Below the pieces are notes generated by a model. That model made no database searches. It saw only the letters and a program-made list of their open reading frames with translations, and was not told the origin of the DNA. Shown piece after piece: positions 1 to 10,071 of a stretch of 64,000 nucleotides of DNA (its first letter is position 1; each line of letters starts with the position of its first letter). The DNA lies in NCBI RefSeq assembly GCF_900111835.1, contig NZ_FOJP01000012.1, positions 1 to 64,000 of the forward strand, read 5' to 3'. The stretch is from Metapseudomonas otitidis. GTDB lineage: Bacteria > Pseudomonadota > Gammaproteobacteria > Pseudomonadales > Pseudomonadaceae. A program made the translations under genes and the position numbers.

Positions 1-526
1 CATGCAGGCACACCCAGCCTCAGAGACCAACAACCCGCTGGTCGATATGCAAACCATGACACCAACGCATAAGTTGGACGACCCAGGTATTGGTTTGCGA
101 GACAACGGCCGACGCGTCCTCACGTACTCTGACCTGCGCAGCACCTTCCTCGACCCGGATGGTCGCGAACCAAGTCGCACCATCGAGCTGCACCTTACCG
201 GGCACATGGAGAAATTCTCCTGGTCCTTCGATGGCATCAAGTTCTCTGACGCCGAGCCTCTGCGCCTCAAGTACGGCGAGCGTGTTCGCATCACGCTGGT
301 CAACGACACCATGATGACTCACCCGATCCATCTCCATGGCATGTGGAGCGACCTGGAGGATGCGAACGGCAATTTCCTGGTGCGTAAACACACCATCGAC
401 ATGCCGCCAGGTTCCAAGCGCAGCTATCGAGTGACTGCCGATGCGTTGGGTCGTTGGGCCTATCACTGCCACCTGTTGCTCCACATGGAAATGGGCATGT
501 TCCGTGAAGTTCGTGTGGATGAGTAA
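1..526 (+). CDS. copA: CopA multicopper oxidase, C-terminal part (5' end outside window)
   Basis: Periplasmic multicopper oxidase of the Pseudomonas/Xanthomonas copper-resistance system, which oxidises or sequesters Cu(I). Only the last cupredoxin domain is present. The type 1/3 copper ligands are visible as HPIHLHGMW (about residue 107 of the visible part) and HCHLLLHMEMGM near the end, the signature of CopA/PcoA. The family is usually around 570-620 residues with a Tat signal and Met-rich repeats, so most of the gene lies upstream of the window, and the ATG at position 2 is internal. The stop is 12 bases before the next ATG, consistent with one cop operon running to about 3.3 kb. Confidence 0.93.
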   Translation, partial: MQAHPASETNNPLVDMQTMTPTHKLDDPGIGLRDNGRRVLTYSDLRSTFLDPDGREPSRTIELHLTGHMEKFSWSFDGIKFSDAEPLRLKYGERVRITLVNDTMMTHPIHLHGMWSDLEDANGNFLVRKHTIDMPPGSKRSYRVTADALGRWAYHCHLLLHMEMGMFREVRVDE

Positions 527-538
527 AGGAGATTTCTG

Positions 539-853
539 ATGAGCACTTTTATGAAGCGAAATGCCCTGGCTGGCAGCGCAGTCATGTTCAGCCTATTGGC
601 TGCCCTGCACGCACCGGTTTCGTTGGCAGGTGAGGGGCACAGTGAGCACGAACAACATGCTGCCGAGTCGGCTGTGCCCAAGACCGCCAGTGGCAATCAC
701 GCAGATCAGTCGAAGGATAAGGCGGCTGGCCAGCATATGGATCATGGCGCCATGGATCACGGAGACATGAAGCATGACGGCATGAATCACGAAAACATGA
801 TGGATAAGCATGGCGGCACCGAAGCCGAAGCAGGTTCGAACCATGACCACTAG
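539..853 (+). CDS. Small Met/His-rich exported copper-binding protein
   Basis: 104-residue protein with a signal peptide (hydrophobic stretch to about residue 30, cleavage near SLAG). The mature part is rich in His, Met, Asp and Gly, with repeated [12 protein letters not shown] motifs suited to Cu(I)/Cu(II) binding in the periplasm. It starts after a good AAAGGAG ribosome site 12 bases past copA, and its last 11 bases overlap the start of copB, so translation is probably coupled. Small proteins of this kind sit between copA and copB in several Pseudomonas islands. A buffering or delivery role is inferred from composition and position; I do not recognise a named family. Confidence 0.8.
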   Translation: MSTFMKRNALAGSAVMFSLLAALHAPVSLAGEGHSEHEQHAAESAVPKTASGNHADQSKDKAAGQHMDHGAMDHGDMKHDGMNHENMMDKHGGTEAEAGSNHDH

Positions 854-2042
854 GTTTTCACGTCCATCTCTCTTGGCGCTGGCTGTGTCGCTGAGTGCGT
901 TCAGCGGCGGCGTTACTTTGGCTGCGGAAGAAATGGATCATTCGGCAATGGGGCACGGCACCATGTCGATGGACCATAGCCAGATGAGCCACGGCGCTAC
1001 CAAAGCGCAGATGGAGGGCATGGATCACAGCAAGATGGACCATGGTGCCATGCAGGGTGCTTCGGGCAGCATGGATCATAGCCAGATGGGCCACAGCCAG
1101 AGCCAGAGCCAAGAAAAGGCTCCAGCCATGGACCACAGCAAGATGGATCACGGCGCCATGCAGGGTGCTTCGGGCAGCATGGATCATAGCCAGATGGGCC
1201 ACGGCCAGAGCCAAGAGAAGGCCCAGGCTATGGATCACAGCAAGATGGGGCATGGCGCCATGCAAGGACAGATGGAGGGCATGGATCATTCAAAGATGAA
1301 CCATGGCTCCGCTGAAGCCCCGAGAACCACCAGCCGTACGCCGATTCCCGTTCTGACGGATGCTGATCGCCAAGCGGCTTTCCCGCCATTACCTGGCCAC
1401 AAGGTTCACGACAGCGCCATCAACAGTTTTTTCCTGCTCGATCAGCTCGAATACCAGGACGCAGATGAGGGCAGCACCCTGGCCTGGGATGCGTCGGGCT
1501 GGGTAGGCGGTGATATCAACCGGGTCTGGTTCCGCTCCGAAGGCGAGCGTACCAACGGCGTGACCGAGGATGCTGAATTACAGCTGCTGTACGGCCGCTC
1601 GATCGGCCCTTGGTGGGATGTCGTCGCGGGCGTTCGCCAGGACTTCAAACCGGAGTCGCCGCAGACTTGGGCCGCCTTCGGTATCCAGGGCATGGCGCTT
1701 TACGCCTTTGAGGCCGAAGCCACGGCCTTCGTCGGCGAGAATGGCCAAACTGCTGCCCGACTGGAGGGCGAGTACGACATTCTGCTGACCAACCGGCTGA
1801 TTCTCCAGCCAACTGCCGAAATGAACTTCTACGGCAAGAACGATCCTGAGCGAGGTGTGGGGTCTGGGTTGGCAAATACCGAGCTCGGCTTGCGTCTGCG
1901 TTACGAGATTGTCAGGCAGTTTGCCCCCTATATCGGGGTTTCCTGGAGCCGCTCCTATGGCAACACGGCAGACATGGTGCGCGACGAGGGCGGTGATGTA
2001 GACGAGGCGCGTTTTGTCGCCGGTATCCGGATGTGGTTTTGA
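843..2042 (+). CDS. copB: CopB outer-membrane copper resistance protein
   Basis: 399 residues when started at ATG 843, which gives a clean signal peptide ([20 protein letters not shown]); an upstream in-frame ATG at 810 would lack one. Residues about 30-165 are a low-complexity Met/His/Asp region built of [11 protein letters not shown] and MDHSQMGH units, followed by the conserved CopB/PcoB barrel domain ([13 protein letters not shown] near its start, ending [10 protein letters not shown], with an aromatic final residue typical of outer-membrane beta-barrels). CopB works with CopA in periplasmic copper handling. The gene overlaps the preceding one and ends 9 bases before the cytochrome gene. 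The DNA of the Met-rich region is a tandem repeat (separate entry). Confidence 0.92.
   Translation: MTTRFSRPSLLALAVSLSAFSGGVTLAAEEMDHSAMGHGTMSMDHSQMSHGATKAQMEGMDHSKMDHGAMQGASGSMDHSQMGHSQSQSQEKAPAMDHSKMDHGAMQGASGSMDHSQMGHGQSQEKAQAMDHSKMGHGAMQGQMEGMDHSKMNHGSAEAPRTTSRTPIPVLTDADRQAAFPPLPGHKVHDSAINSFFLLDQLEYQDADEGSTLAWDASGWVGGDINRVWFRSEGERTNGVTEDAELQLLYGRSIGPWWDVVAGVRQDFKPESPQTWAAFGIQGMALYAFEAEATAFVGENGQTAARLEGEYDILLTNRLILQPTAEMNFYGKNDPERGVGSGLANTELGLRLRYEIVRQFAPYIGVSWSRSYGNTADMVRDEGGDVDEARFVAGIRMWF
1020..1284 (+). repeat. In-gene tandem repeat coding the CopB Met-rich domain
   Basis: Two near-identical units, 1020-1127 and 1128-1229, and a shortened third from 1230 each encode [13 protein letters not shown] followed by a Met/His block. 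The units differ by 6 bases in length and a few silent changes, keeping frame. Slippage would change the number of copper-binding motifs. Confidence 0.85.
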
Positions 2043-2051
2043 GAACCTGAC

Positions 2052-2894
2052 ATGAAAAGAACAATTAAAACTTTGGTGGCGGCCGGCGTGGTCGGTAGCA
2101 CAGCTGTCCTGGCCGGCGCCTACTTTGGCGTGGTCAACGTGGGGGCCGACGATCCCCATTTTCCTGCAGTGCATGCGTTTCTCACGATGGCCCGTGACCG
2201 CTCTATCGAAGTCCGTTCGCGGGACATCGAGGTTCCCAACCTGGATGATCAAGCTCTTATTCGCGCCGGTGCGGGCAACTACAACTCCATGTGTATCGGC
2301 TGTCATTTGGCGCCAGGTGTGGCGGAGACCGAGCTAAGCCAATCGCTTTATCCTGCGCCCCCCAACCTCGCCAAGATCGGTGTCGATGGCAATCCGTCAG
2401 CAGCGTTCTGGGTGATCAAGCATGGCATCAAGGCAACGGGTATGCCTGCGTGGGGCAAGAGCATGGGAGACGAGTACATCTGGGGCATGGTTGCCTTCCT
2501 CAACCAACTGCCGACGATGGATGCCAAGCAATACCAAACACTCGTCGCATCCAGTGGCGGCCATCAGCACGGTGGTGGGGAAACGCAGATGCATAACCAT
2601 GAAGGACAGCACGGCGACAACAAGCCTGGCCATCATGACAATAGTGGCGGTGGCGATGACCATCATGGATCAGGTGATGCTGGAGAGCCTGGTCATCACG
2701 ATGCCGCGGCTACGGATAGCGAGGGTGGCTCCGCACCTAAGGCAGGTCACCATTCGGATATGAGTGGCGATGACCACCATGCTGGGGATGAGGCGTCGTC
2801 CAACGGAGGTGATCATCACGCCGAGCAGGCTCCGAACGCCTCGCCCAAGACCCACACCCACGCCGATGGCAAAGAGCACGTGCATGAAAGCTAA
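2052..2894 (+). CDS. Cytochrome c with long His-rich tail, cop operon
   Basis: 280 residues. An N-terminal membrane anchor or signal (residues about 7-28) leads into a class I cytochrome c domain with the haem motif CIGCH at residues 81-85 and a likely Met ligand in TGMPAWG about 45 residues later. From about residue 168 the protein turns into a disordered tail of roughly 110 residues dominated by His, Gly, Asp and Ser (GHHD, DDHH, HTHADGKEH). Small cytochromes c occur in cop clusters and may accept electrons from copper oxidation; the tail looks like a metal sponge. It begins 9 bases after copB and its end overlaps the next gene by 11 bases. Confidence 0.85.
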   Translation: MKRTIKTLVAAGVVGSTAVLAGAYFGVVNVGADDPHFPAVHAFLTMARDRSIEVRSRDIEVPNLDDQALIRAGAGNYNSMCIGCHLAPGVAETELSQSLYPAPPNLAKIGVDGNPSAAFWVIKHGIKATGMPAWGKSMGDEYIWGMVAFLNQLPTMDAKQYQTLVASSGGHQHGGGETQMHNHEGQHGDNKPGHHDNSGGGDDHHGSGDAGEPGHHDAAATDSEGGSAPKAGHHSDMSGDDHHAGDEASSNGGDHHAEQAPNASPKTHTHADGKEHVHES

Positions 2895-3327
2895 ATATCT
2901 GGCCTTGCTGGCCGCTCTCTCCGTCACATCTGCAGTTCAAGCAGCTGATGCCCTGACGATTGATGTCCATCGTGATGCCAATTGCGGATGTTGCAAGAAG
3001 TGGATTTCACACCTCGAAGCGAATGGCTTCAAAGTCGTCGACCATGTCGAAAGCAACATGTCGGCAGTGAAGCAAAGTCTGGGCGTTGCGCCGCGGTTGG
3101 CGTCTTGTCACACCGCGGTGATTGACGGCAAGTTCGTCGAAGGTCATGTGCCGGCGGCTCAGGTCATCGAGCTCACCAAGCGCGATGATCTCGTGGGCAT
3201 CGCTGTTCCCGGGATGCCGGCGGGCTCCCCCGGTATGGAAGTCGATGGCGTACAGCATGCCTACCAGGTCATTGGCTTGACCAAGGCGGGGTCTGATCAG
3301 GTCGTTGCAGAATATCCCGCTCAGTAG
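2884..3327 (+). CDS. copG: DUF411 metal-binding protein (CopG-like)
   Basis: 147 residues from ATG 2884; longer upstream readings run through the His tail of the cytochrome in another frame and are not credible. It has a signal peptide (MKAKYLALLAALSVTSAVQA) and then the DUF411 domain with CGCCKKW near residue 39, which together with a later Cys (RLASCHTAV) forms the CopG copper site. CopG proteins are periplasmic and are thought to change copper redox state during resistance. It overlaps the cytochrome gene by 11 bases and is the last gene of the plus-strand cop operon. Confidence 0.88.
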   Translation: MKAKYLALLAALSVTSAVQAADALTIDVHRDANCGCCKKWISHLEANGFKVVDHVESNMSAVKQSLGVAPRLASCHTAVIDGKFVEGHVPAAQVIELTKRDDLVGIAVPGMPAGSPGMEVDGVQHAYQVIGLTKAGSDQVVAEYPAQ

Positions 3328-3395
3328 TACTGCCTGCCAGCACGGCCGCTTGTGTGTAGTGGCCGACTCTTTTTCATACGCCCTTTAACCTAAGT

Positions 3396-3417
3396 AAAAA
3401 AGGCGCCCGAGGGCGCC
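3396..3417 (-). terminator. Rho-independent terminator of the oprD-like gene
   Basis: GGCGCC stem with a four-base loop (3402-3417) followed, reading on the minus strand, by six T residues (3401-3396). It lies 88 bases past the stop of the OprD-family gene and also separates it from the convergent cop operon. Confidence 0.85.
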
Positions 3418-3504
3418 AAGGGCTGTCTCCAAACCAAAGGAGCACTACGAGGGGACAGCAGGACCAAGGCGCGAGCGGGCAATCAACCCGCCCGCTTGCC
3501 AGGG

Positions 3505-4830
3505 TTAGAGAACTTCCAGCGGGTACTCGACAATCAGGCGGACTTCATCCAGATCCGACTCGTAATCGGTCGCGCGAGTGGTCATTTGGCGAACACGGAA
3601 AGACATATCCTTCAGTGATCCAGTCTGCACAACGTACTTGGCCCCGATGTCCCGCTCCCAGCGCTTCTGGTTGGTCAACGGATCGCCGTTGTCATCACGG
3701 CGCATATAGACTTCGTTGGCCTTGCTGTAGTCGGCATCCCAGCCTTGGGCATATCGAGTCATGAAGCTCAACCCAGGCACACCGAAAGGCTCCATATCCA
3801 GGTCATAGCGCACTTGCCATGACTTCTCCTTCGGCGAGTTGAAGTCGCTGTACTGGATGGAGTTGTCGAGGTAGATGGAGTCCGATTGGCGCAAGTAGTC
3901 GAAGTCATCATCGCCATTGTTGCGCTGGAGACCCACCAGCACTGTGTGAGCGCCGAATTGGATGCCGACCTTGCCGCTCCAGATGTTGTTATCGAAGCTC
4001 CCGAGGAGCTGCTTCCCTTCATCGACCGCCTTGTAGTAGTTCAGCCCGCCGATCAAGGCGACATCGTCCGCAAGCGGGTAGCTCAGCGTGGTGCCCGCGT
4101 AATATTGATTCCAGGCATCCTTGAGGCGGCTGGTGTAGAGACTAAAGCCGACGTTGTCATTAAGCGTGTAATCACCACCGAAATAGGCGATCCATGGCGA
4201 GTCCACTTCGCCTGCGTAGAAGGTAGCGAAGCCGTCGCGCATGCTGCTGGTATTGGGTTGGCTCATCGAGTGGAGGCGACCACCTTGAAGCGACAGTCCT
4301 TCCACGCTGCTGTTGAGCACGGTGATACCTCGGAAACTCTCCGGTAAAAGCCGCGCATCACCGTATTGGACGACAGGGCTGACAGGAAAGACGTCGCCTA
4401 CCTTGATCTCGGTATCCATGAACCGAGCTTTCACCGCGCCACCCAGTTTGGAGTAGTTATCCTCAGCCTGCCCGAGGCTGTTGTAAGGCAGCACATCGAC
4501 TGAGCCACCGGCTCCTGAACGGCCGTCGCCGGTGTCAAGTTTGAGTCCTAGCATGGCAAAGGCATCGACACCGAAGCCTATGGTGCCCTCGGTGAAGCCA
4601 GACTCGAATCGGCCTATCACGCCATGCGCCCACTCTTCCGAATAGCCATTACCCGAGCTGCTGGACTGGCCTTTGCGGAAGTCACGGTTGAAGTAGAGAT
4701 TTCGATTGAGGATGGTCAGGCTGCTGCCTTCGATAAATCCCTCGCCTTTCTCGTCGGCGGCCATTGCAGCTTGCCCGGTACTGATGCTCAGAGCGAGTAG
4801 AGAAAGTCCTAACAGGGTTCTGTTATTCAT
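3505..4830 (-). CDS. OprD-family outer-membrane porin
   Basis: 441 residues, the usual OprD length. Signal peptide (MNNRTLLGLSLLALSISTGQ), then the typical start of the family (GFIEGSSLTILNRNLYFNRDF) and strand-rich barrel sequence with VFPVSPVVQYGDARLLPESFRG, ending LIVEYPLEVL. OprD porins pass small solutes such as amino acids, dipeptides or aromatic acids. OprD-like porins are often found beside copper loci in Pseudomonas and may be copper-repressed or induced; the substrate cannot be read from sequence. The 156 bases upstream are AT-rich and presumably carry its promoter. A clear terminator follows. Confidence 0.9.
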   Translation of the reverse strand: MNNRTLLGLSLLALSISTGQAAMAADEKGEGFIEGSSLTILNRNLYFNRDFRKGQSSSSGNGYSEEWAHGVIGRFESGFTEGTIGFGVDAFAMLGLKLDTGDGRSGAGGSVDVLPYNSLGQAEDNYSKLGGAVKARFMDTEIKVGDVFPVSPVVQYGDARLLPESFRGITVLNSSVEGLSLQGGRLHSMSQPNTSSMRDGFATFYAGEVDSPWIAYFGGDYTLNDNVGFSLYTSRLKDAWNQYYAGTTLSYPLADDVALIGGLNYYKAVDEGKQLLGSFDNNIWSGKVGIQFGAHTVLVGLQRNNGDDDFDYLRQSDSIYLDNSIQYSDFNSPKEKSWQVRYDLDMEPFGVPGLSFMTRYAQGWDADYSKANEVYMRRDDNGDPLTNQKRWERDIGAKYVVQTGSLKDMSFRVRQMTTRATDYESDLDEVRLIVEYPLEVL

Positions 4831-4986
4831 AAATGCTCCTGATGTTATTGGCAGTTGTCATTGTGTGGTCGCATATATGTGCCAAGCGCGCCGTGCATAA
4901 CCAGGCGCGCCTTGGCCATATTTCCACATGCCAAATAACGTCAGGGTGACTTGAAAATTACTTTTCAGTCAGCGCGATGTCATTTA

Positions 4987-5319
4987 TTAGTTTTGGTTCC
5001 GGCAACCTGTTCCGGCTGCACGGTATTCAAGAATATTCAGATCGCCGTTGGAGTCCTCGTAGGTCATCTGGGCTGGCATCACATTGCAGCTAGAGTCCGT
5101 TGAGGTAGTGGCCACGACCCTGGCGATATCGAGCTTCATGCCGTAGCGGTAATGAATAACTTCAGGCGGATTCTTTCCGTTAGCGGCAGCATACTCTTGC
5201 ATGGCCTGCTCATTGGCCTGAATCATCCGACCATAAACACGATCAGCGCCGCCTTCTGCCAGAGTGGCAGAGGAAACAACCATAGCGGCAAGGGCTGCAA
5301 TAACTTTGAGGCTTTTCAT
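4987..5319 (-). CDS. DUF2790 small exported protein
   Basis: 110 residues with a signal peptide (MKSLKVIAALAAMVVSSATLA) and a DUF2790 domain containing two Cys (SSCNVMPAQMTYEDSNG and AGTGCRNQN) that could form a disulphide. This Pseudomonas-restricted family is often found next to copper genes and has been seen as copper-induced, but its function is unknown. A strong AAGGAG ribosome site precedes ATG 5319. The region just upstream (5330-5380) is AT-rich with TATATTTTAAT on the minus strand, a plausible -10 area; a TGACAGGTTG motif nearby might be a half CopR box, which is weak. Confidence 0.82.
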   Translation of the reverse strand: MKSLKVIAALAAMVVSSATLAEGGADRVYGRMIQANEQAMQEYAAANGKNPPEVIHYRYGMKLDIARVVATTSTDSSCNVMPAQMTYEDSNGDLNILEYRAAGTGCRNQN

Positions 5320-5464
5320 GTTTAATCACTCCTTCAAGGTGGTGATTAAAATATATCCGCTCAACCTGTCATAAAAATGAAGTCAAAGTTACATCGCCGT
5401 AATGCTTCCTGCCGCGTTACCCGGGCGAGTCAGCTTGGCGCGTGGCTTGCCCGGGTTTGTAAAG

Positions 5465-8400
5465 CTATAGCTCCTGCGGTGCGCGAACCTTCTGTGTACG
5501 CTGCCTTCGCATCAGCCAGTACGCGGCCGGCAAAACCAACATGGACATCAGCGGCGCGGTAATCATGCCGCCGACCATGGGCGCGGCGATGCGCTTCATC
5601 ACTTCAGATCCGGCACCTCCGCCCCAGAGGATTGGCAACAGGCCGGCGATGATCACGGCCACCGTCATCACCTTGGGCCGCACGCGCAGCACTGCGCCTT
5701 CACGAATTGCCTCCAGTAGTGCCGGGTCACCGCTGCGCCCGGCATCCATACGTGCATGCCAGGCATTCTTCAGGTACAGCAGCATGATCACCCCAAATTC
5801 CGCCGAGACGCCGGCCAAGGCGATAAAGCCGACCCCAGTGGCAACCGACAGGTTGAAGCCGAACCAGTAGAGCAGCCAGATGCCGCCCGATAGGGCGAAG
5901 GGCAGGGTTGCCATGATCAGTAGGGCCTCACCGAAGCGGCTGAAGGTCAGGTAAAGCAGCACGAAGATGATCAACAAGGTCGCCGGTACCACCCAGGCCA
6001 GCCGTGCATTGGCGCGCTCCAGGAACTCGAACTGACCGGAGTAGGAGACGGTCATGCCAGCATCGAGTTGTACCTGCTCAGCTACGCGTTGCTGCAACTC
6101 GCGCACGGTCGATGCCAGGTCGCGCCCACGGACATCGACATAGACCCAACCGGACAGACGCCCGTTCTCGCTGCGCAGCATTGGCGGCCCTTCGGTCAGA
6201 CTAACCTGGGCGACGGTGCCCAAGGTGATCTGCTGGCCGGCTTGCGTGAGGATCGGCATACGCCGTAGTGCCTGCGGACTGTCTCGCCACTCCTTGGGAT
6301 AGCGCAGGTTGATCGGGAAGCGGGCCAGTCCTTCAACCGTCTCACCAATATTGCTGCCGCCGATGGCGCCCGATACCACCGCCTGCACATCGGCGATGCT
6401 CAGGCCATAGCGCGCCGCGGCCAGTCGATCGATCTGGATGTCCACGTAACGGCCGCCAGTAAGGCGTTCTGCCAAGGCCGAACTCACCCCAGGCACCTCT
6501 TTGGCCACGGCCTCGATATCGCGCGTTATGCGCTCGATGTCGACCAAGGAGGTTCCGGATACTTTCACCCCAATGGGGCTCTTGATCCCCGTCGCCAGCA
6601 TGTCGATGCGGTTGCGGATGGGCGGCACCCAGATATTGGACAGCCCCGGAACTTTTACCGCGCGATCCAGTTCCTCGATCAGCTTTTCGGGTGTCATCCC
6701 CGCGCGCCATTGATCGCGTGGTTTGAACTGCACCGTGGTCTCGAACATTTCCAGCGGTGCTGGATCGGTGGCGGTCTCTGCTCGCCCGGCCTTGCCGAAT
6801 ACCCGTGCCACTTCGGGCACCGTGAGGATCATCCGGTTGGTTTGCTGCAGCAGCTGGGTGGCCTTGCTGGCCGGCAAGCCGGGCAGGGCTGATGGCATGT
6901 ACAACAAGTCGCCCTCGTCCATCGGCGGTAGAAACTCTCCTCCGAGTCTGCTGAGGGGCCAGAGACTGGACAAAAACACTAGCAAGGCCAGCGCTAGGGT
7001 CACCTTAGGCCAAGCCAGCACCCACTCCAGCACCGGCCGGTATGCACCGATCAGCCAACGATTCAAGGGGTTCTGTTGTTCGCTGGGGATATGCCCACGA
7101 ATCCAATAGCCCATCAGCACCGGTACCAAGGTGATCGAGAGGCCAGCGGCGGCAGCCATGGCATAGGTCTTGGTGAATGCCAGCGGGCCAAACAGGCGAC
7201 CCTCCTGGGCCTCCAGGGTGAAGACCGGGAGGAAAGACAGGGTGATGATCAAAAGGCTGAAGAACAGCGCCGGCCCGACCTCGGCCGCAGCTTCGCCGAT
7301 CACCCGCCAGTGCGCCTCGCCCTGAAGCGGTTCACCGGGGTGTCGAGCCTTCCAGGCCTCGATGTGCTTGTGCGCGTTCTCGATCATCACCACGGCGGCA
7401 TCGACCATGGCGCCGATGGCGATTGCGATCCCGCCGAGCGACATGATGTTGGCATTGACGCCCTGGTAGCGCATGACGATGAAGGCCATCAGGATGCCCA
7501 GGGGCAGGGTGATGATCGCGACCAGCGACGAGCGCAGGTGCCAGAGGAAGATCAGGCAAACCAGGGCAACCACCGCGAACTCTTCCAGCAGCTTGTAGCT
7601 GAGGTTATCGATGGCGCGGTCGATCAATTGCGAACGGTCATAGGTGGTGACCACCTCGACGCCGGCCGGCAAGCTGCCCTTCAGGCTGTCCAGCTTGGTC
7701 TTCACCGCGGCGATGGTATCGCGGGCATTCTTTCCGGAGCGCAAGATGACCACGCCGCCTACCACTTCACCCTGGCCATCCAGCTCGGCAATGCCACGAC
7801 GCATCTCTGGCCCCAGCTGAATGGTGGCCACCTGACCCAGCAGCACCGGAACTCCGCTGGCCGAAGCCCGCAGCGGCACATTGCGGAAATCCGCCAGGCT
7901 CTCTAGATAGCCTGAAGCCCGCACCATGTACTCGCGCTCTGCCAGCTCCAGGATGGCGCCGCCGGTTTCCTGATTGGCGCTCTTCAGCGCCGCTTCGACC
8001 TCCTGCTGAGTTACCCCATAAGCCACCAGCTTCTGCGGATCGAGCAGCACTTGGTATTGCTTGACCATGCCGCCGAGGGTGGCCACTTCGGCTACGTTGG
8101 GCAGGCTCTTGAGTTCGTACTTGAGGAACCAGTCCTGCAGTGCCCGCAGCTGGGCAAGATCATGCTGGCCGCTGCGGTCGACCAAGGCGTACTGGTAGAT
8201 CCAGCCCACGCCGGTGGCATCCGGCCCAAGGGTGGTGGTAACACCCTCGGGCAGGCGTTCCTGCGCCTGGTTGAGGTACTCCAGCACCCGCGAGCGCGCC
8301 CAGTAGAGGTCGGTGTCGTCCTCGAACAGCACGTAGACGAAGGAGTCGCCGAAGAACGAGTAGCCGCGCACCGTCTTCGCCCCCGGTACCGAGAGCATGG

Positions 8401-8614
8401 TTGTGGCCAGTGGGTAGGTCACCTGGTTCTCGACGATCTGCGGTGCCTGTCCGGGAAAGCTGGTTCTGATGATGACCTGGGTGTCAGATAGGTCCGGCAG
8501 TGCATCCAACGGCGTGTTGCGCAGCGACCAGAGGCCCAGGGCGGTGATGAACAGGGTGGCCAGCAGTACCAGGAAGCGGTTGCCGATCGACCAATGGATC
8601 AGGCGCGCGATCAT
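5465..8614 (-). CDS. cusA: CusA-type RND heavy-metal efflux pump
   Basis: 1049 residues, inner-membrane proton antiporter of the HME-RND class that exports Cu(I)/Ag(I) through CusB and CusC. The N-terminus ([32 protein letters not shown]) and the central [18 protein letters not shown] helix are diagnostic of the group, and two blocks of TM helices flank large periplasmic loops. Met residues in the cleft ([27 protein letters not shown]) support monovalent Cu/Ag rather than Zn/Co/Cd. It overlaps cusB by four bases and is the last gene of a minus-strand operon. Confidence 0.92.
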   Translation of the reverse strand: MIARLIHWSIGNRFLVLLATLFITALGLWSLRNTPLDALPDLSDTQVIIRTSFPGQAPQIVENQVTYPLATTMLSVPGAKTVRGYSFFGDSFVYVLFEDDTDLYWARSRVLEYLNQAQERLPEGVTTTLGPDATGVGWIYQYALVDRSGQHDLAQLRALQDWFLKYELKSLPNVAEVATLGGMVKQYQVLLDPQKLVAYGVTQQEVEAALKSANQETGGAILELAEREYMVRASGYLESLADFRNVPLRASASGVPVLLGQVATIQLGPEMRRGIAELDGQGEVVGGVVILRSGKNARDTIAAVKTKLDSLKGSLPAGVEVVTTYDRSQLIDRAIDNLSYKLLEEFAVVALVCLIFLWHLRSSLVAIITLPLGILMAFIVMRYQGVNANIMSLGGIAIAIGAMVDAAVVMIENAHKHIEAWKARHPGEPLQGEAHWRVIGEAAAEVGPALFFSLLIITLSFLPVFTLEAQEGRLFGPLAFTKTYAMAAAAGLSITLVPVLMGYWIRGHIPSEQQNPLNRWLIGAYRPVLEWVLAWPKVTLALALLVFLSSLWPLSRLGGEFLPPMDEGDLLYMPSALPGLPASKATQLLQQTNRMILTVPEVARVFGKAGRAETATDPAPLEMFETTVQFKPRDQWRAGMTPEKLIEELDRAVKVPGLSNIWVPPIRNRIDMLATGIKSPIGVKVSGTSLVDIERITRDIEAVAKEVPGVSSALAERLTGGRYVDIQIDRLAAARYGLSIADVQAVVSGAIGGSNIGETVEGLARFPINLRYPKEWRDSPQALRRMPILTQAGQQITLGTVAQVSLTEGPPMLRSENGRLSGWVYVDVRGRDLASTVRELQQRVAEQVQLDAGMTVSYSGQFEFLERANARLAWVVPATLLIIFVLLYLTFSRFGEALLIMATLPFALSGGIWLLYWFGFNLSVATGVGFIALAGVSAEFGVIMLLYLKNAWHARMDAGRSGDPALLEAIREGAVLRVRPKVMTVAVIIAGLLPILWGGGAGSEVMKRIAAPMVGGMITAPLMSMLVLPAAYWLMRRQRTQKVRAPQEL

Positions 8615-10071
8615 GGCTGGTCTCCTTCCTTGCGGAGCTGCTCGATCAGCAGGCCGGAGTTTGTCTGACGTGCGGCGATGCGTACGTGATCTCCTGGCTT
8701 AAGTCCCACAGCTACTTCGGAGCTGACCAGAGGAAAAGCCATGGTCATACCTGGCATATTCAGGCTCTCGAAGGGGCCATGCTCCAGGGTGACTTGTTTC
8801 CCGTCCAGTGCGCGAATAACGCCGTGAGACACATGCAGCCCCTCCGTGCTGTCCTGTTCTGCATTGCCGGCCAGGATGCCCTGCAGGCTGGCTTCCGAAT
8901 CGATGAGGAACTGGCCGGAGGTAACGACCGCCTGACCTTCCTCAAGACCGGAAAACACCTCCAGACGCCCATCGGCCTCGCGGCCCAAGGTGATTTCCTG
9001 GGGACGGTAGCGTCCGTCGCCTTCGGCCAGCATCACCAATGCACGCTTCCCGGTGCGAATCACGGCTTCACTCGGCACAAGAAGCGTGGATTGTTCGACG
9101 GCACTGTTCAGGCGTACGGCGGCGAACATGCCGGGGCGCAACTTACCGGCAGGGTTGGGTAGCTCGCTGCGTACCGTGAGCGTGCGCGTTTGCGGATCGG
9201 CACTCGGCAGCAAGGCTATGACGCGGCCCAGCAGCGGTCGATCAGGAAAGGCCGTCAGGTTGGCGCGGATCTCGTCCCCGACCTGGATACTTCCGGCCAT
9301 GGCCTCGGGTATCGCCGCATCGAGCCAGACACTGGACAGCCCGTTGATCAACGCCAGATCCTGCCCGGCTTCAACGGTCATCCCGGCGCGTACCTGCAAG
9401 GCTTGGAGCTCGCCGCTGATAGGTGTGGTGAGGGTTTGCACTGCCCGCGGTTTGCCGCTGCGGCGAACCTGCTCTATCAACGCTTGTGGCATGCCGAGCA
9501 GGCGGAGGCGCTCTTGGGCCGCAGTGATCAAGCGGGCGTCACCGGTACGCAGTACCGCGAGGAACTCCAACTGCGCGGCGGACCACTCGGGAATCAGCAG
9601 GTCGACCAGGGGTGTTCCAGCTGGCAGTACATCGCCAGGGGCACGCCCGTAAACCCGCTCGACGAATCCGCCAGCGCGGGCCTGGAGGTTCGCTACCTCT
9701 CGCTGGTTATAGGCCAGGGAGCCGACCACCTCGATATCCGAGGGCAGTACACCGCGGATCACCGTCGAGGTCCGCATTCCGAGGTTCTGCACGGCTTGAG
9801 CGGGGACGCTCAGGACAGACGGATCTTGCTCGGATCCTGCGTATTTAGGGACAAGCTCCATATCCATGAAAGGTGACTTGCCCGGTTTATCGAAGCGCTG
9901 CTCAGGCTGCATCGGGTCGTACCAATAGAGCACCTTGCGCTCGTCCGTCGGTGCGGAGCTAGGCAGTAGCTCGTGTTTGGCTTGCCGCTGGGCCAGCCAG
10001 TAGCCACCGCCCGCCGCGCCAATGCCCACGGTCAGCACGGCGACCGCAAAACCAAATGTCGATATCTTCAT
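8611..10071 (-). CDS. cusB: CusB-type periplasmic adaptor fused to a CusF-like domain
   Basis: 486 residues: N-terminal anchor (to about 27), a heavy-metal-binding module ([24 protein letters not shown], about 48-78), the adaptor core with lipoyl/hairpin and barrel domains (about 80-400), and a C-terminal CusF-like domain (about 412-480). In that last domain the CusF ligand pattern is visible as [18 protein letters not shown]: the His and two Met ligands are kept, but the Trp that caps the metal in E. coli CusF is replaced by Met. E. coli encodes CusF separately, so here chaperone and adaptor are one chain. Overlaps both neighbours by four bases. Confidence 0.9.
   Translation of the reverse strand: MKISTFGFAVAVLTVGIGAAGGGYWLAQRQAKHELLPSSAPTDERKVLYWYDPMQPEQRFDKPGKSPFMDMELVPKYAGSEQDPSVLSVPAQAVQNLGMRTSTVIRGVLPSDIEVVGSLAYNQREVANLQARAGGFVERVYGRAPGDVLPAGTPLVDLLIPEWSAAQLEFLAVLRTGDARLITAAQERLRLLGMPQALIEQVRRSGKPRAVQTLTTPISGELQALQVRAGMTVEAGQDLALINGLSSVWLDAAIPEAMAGSIQVGDEIRANLTAFPDRPLLGRVIALLPSADPQTRTLTVRSELPNPAGKLRPGMFAAVRLNSAVEQSTLLVPSEAVIRTGKRALVMLAEGDGRYRPQEITLGREADGRLEVFSGLEEGQAVVTSGQFLIDSEASLQGILAGNAEQDSTEGLHVSHGVIRALDGKQVTLEHGPFESLNMPGMTMAFPLVSSEVAVGLKPGDHVRIAARQTNSGLLIEQLRKEGDQP

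Noticed and set aside
1020-1284. CRISPR-like array
   Set aside because: The regular repeats are in frame inside copB, code for MDHSKM motifs and have no spacer-type variable segments.
5419-5456. Terminator of cusCBA
   Set aside because: ACCCGGGC/GCCCGGGT form a stem but with a 22-base loop and no U tract on the minus strand.
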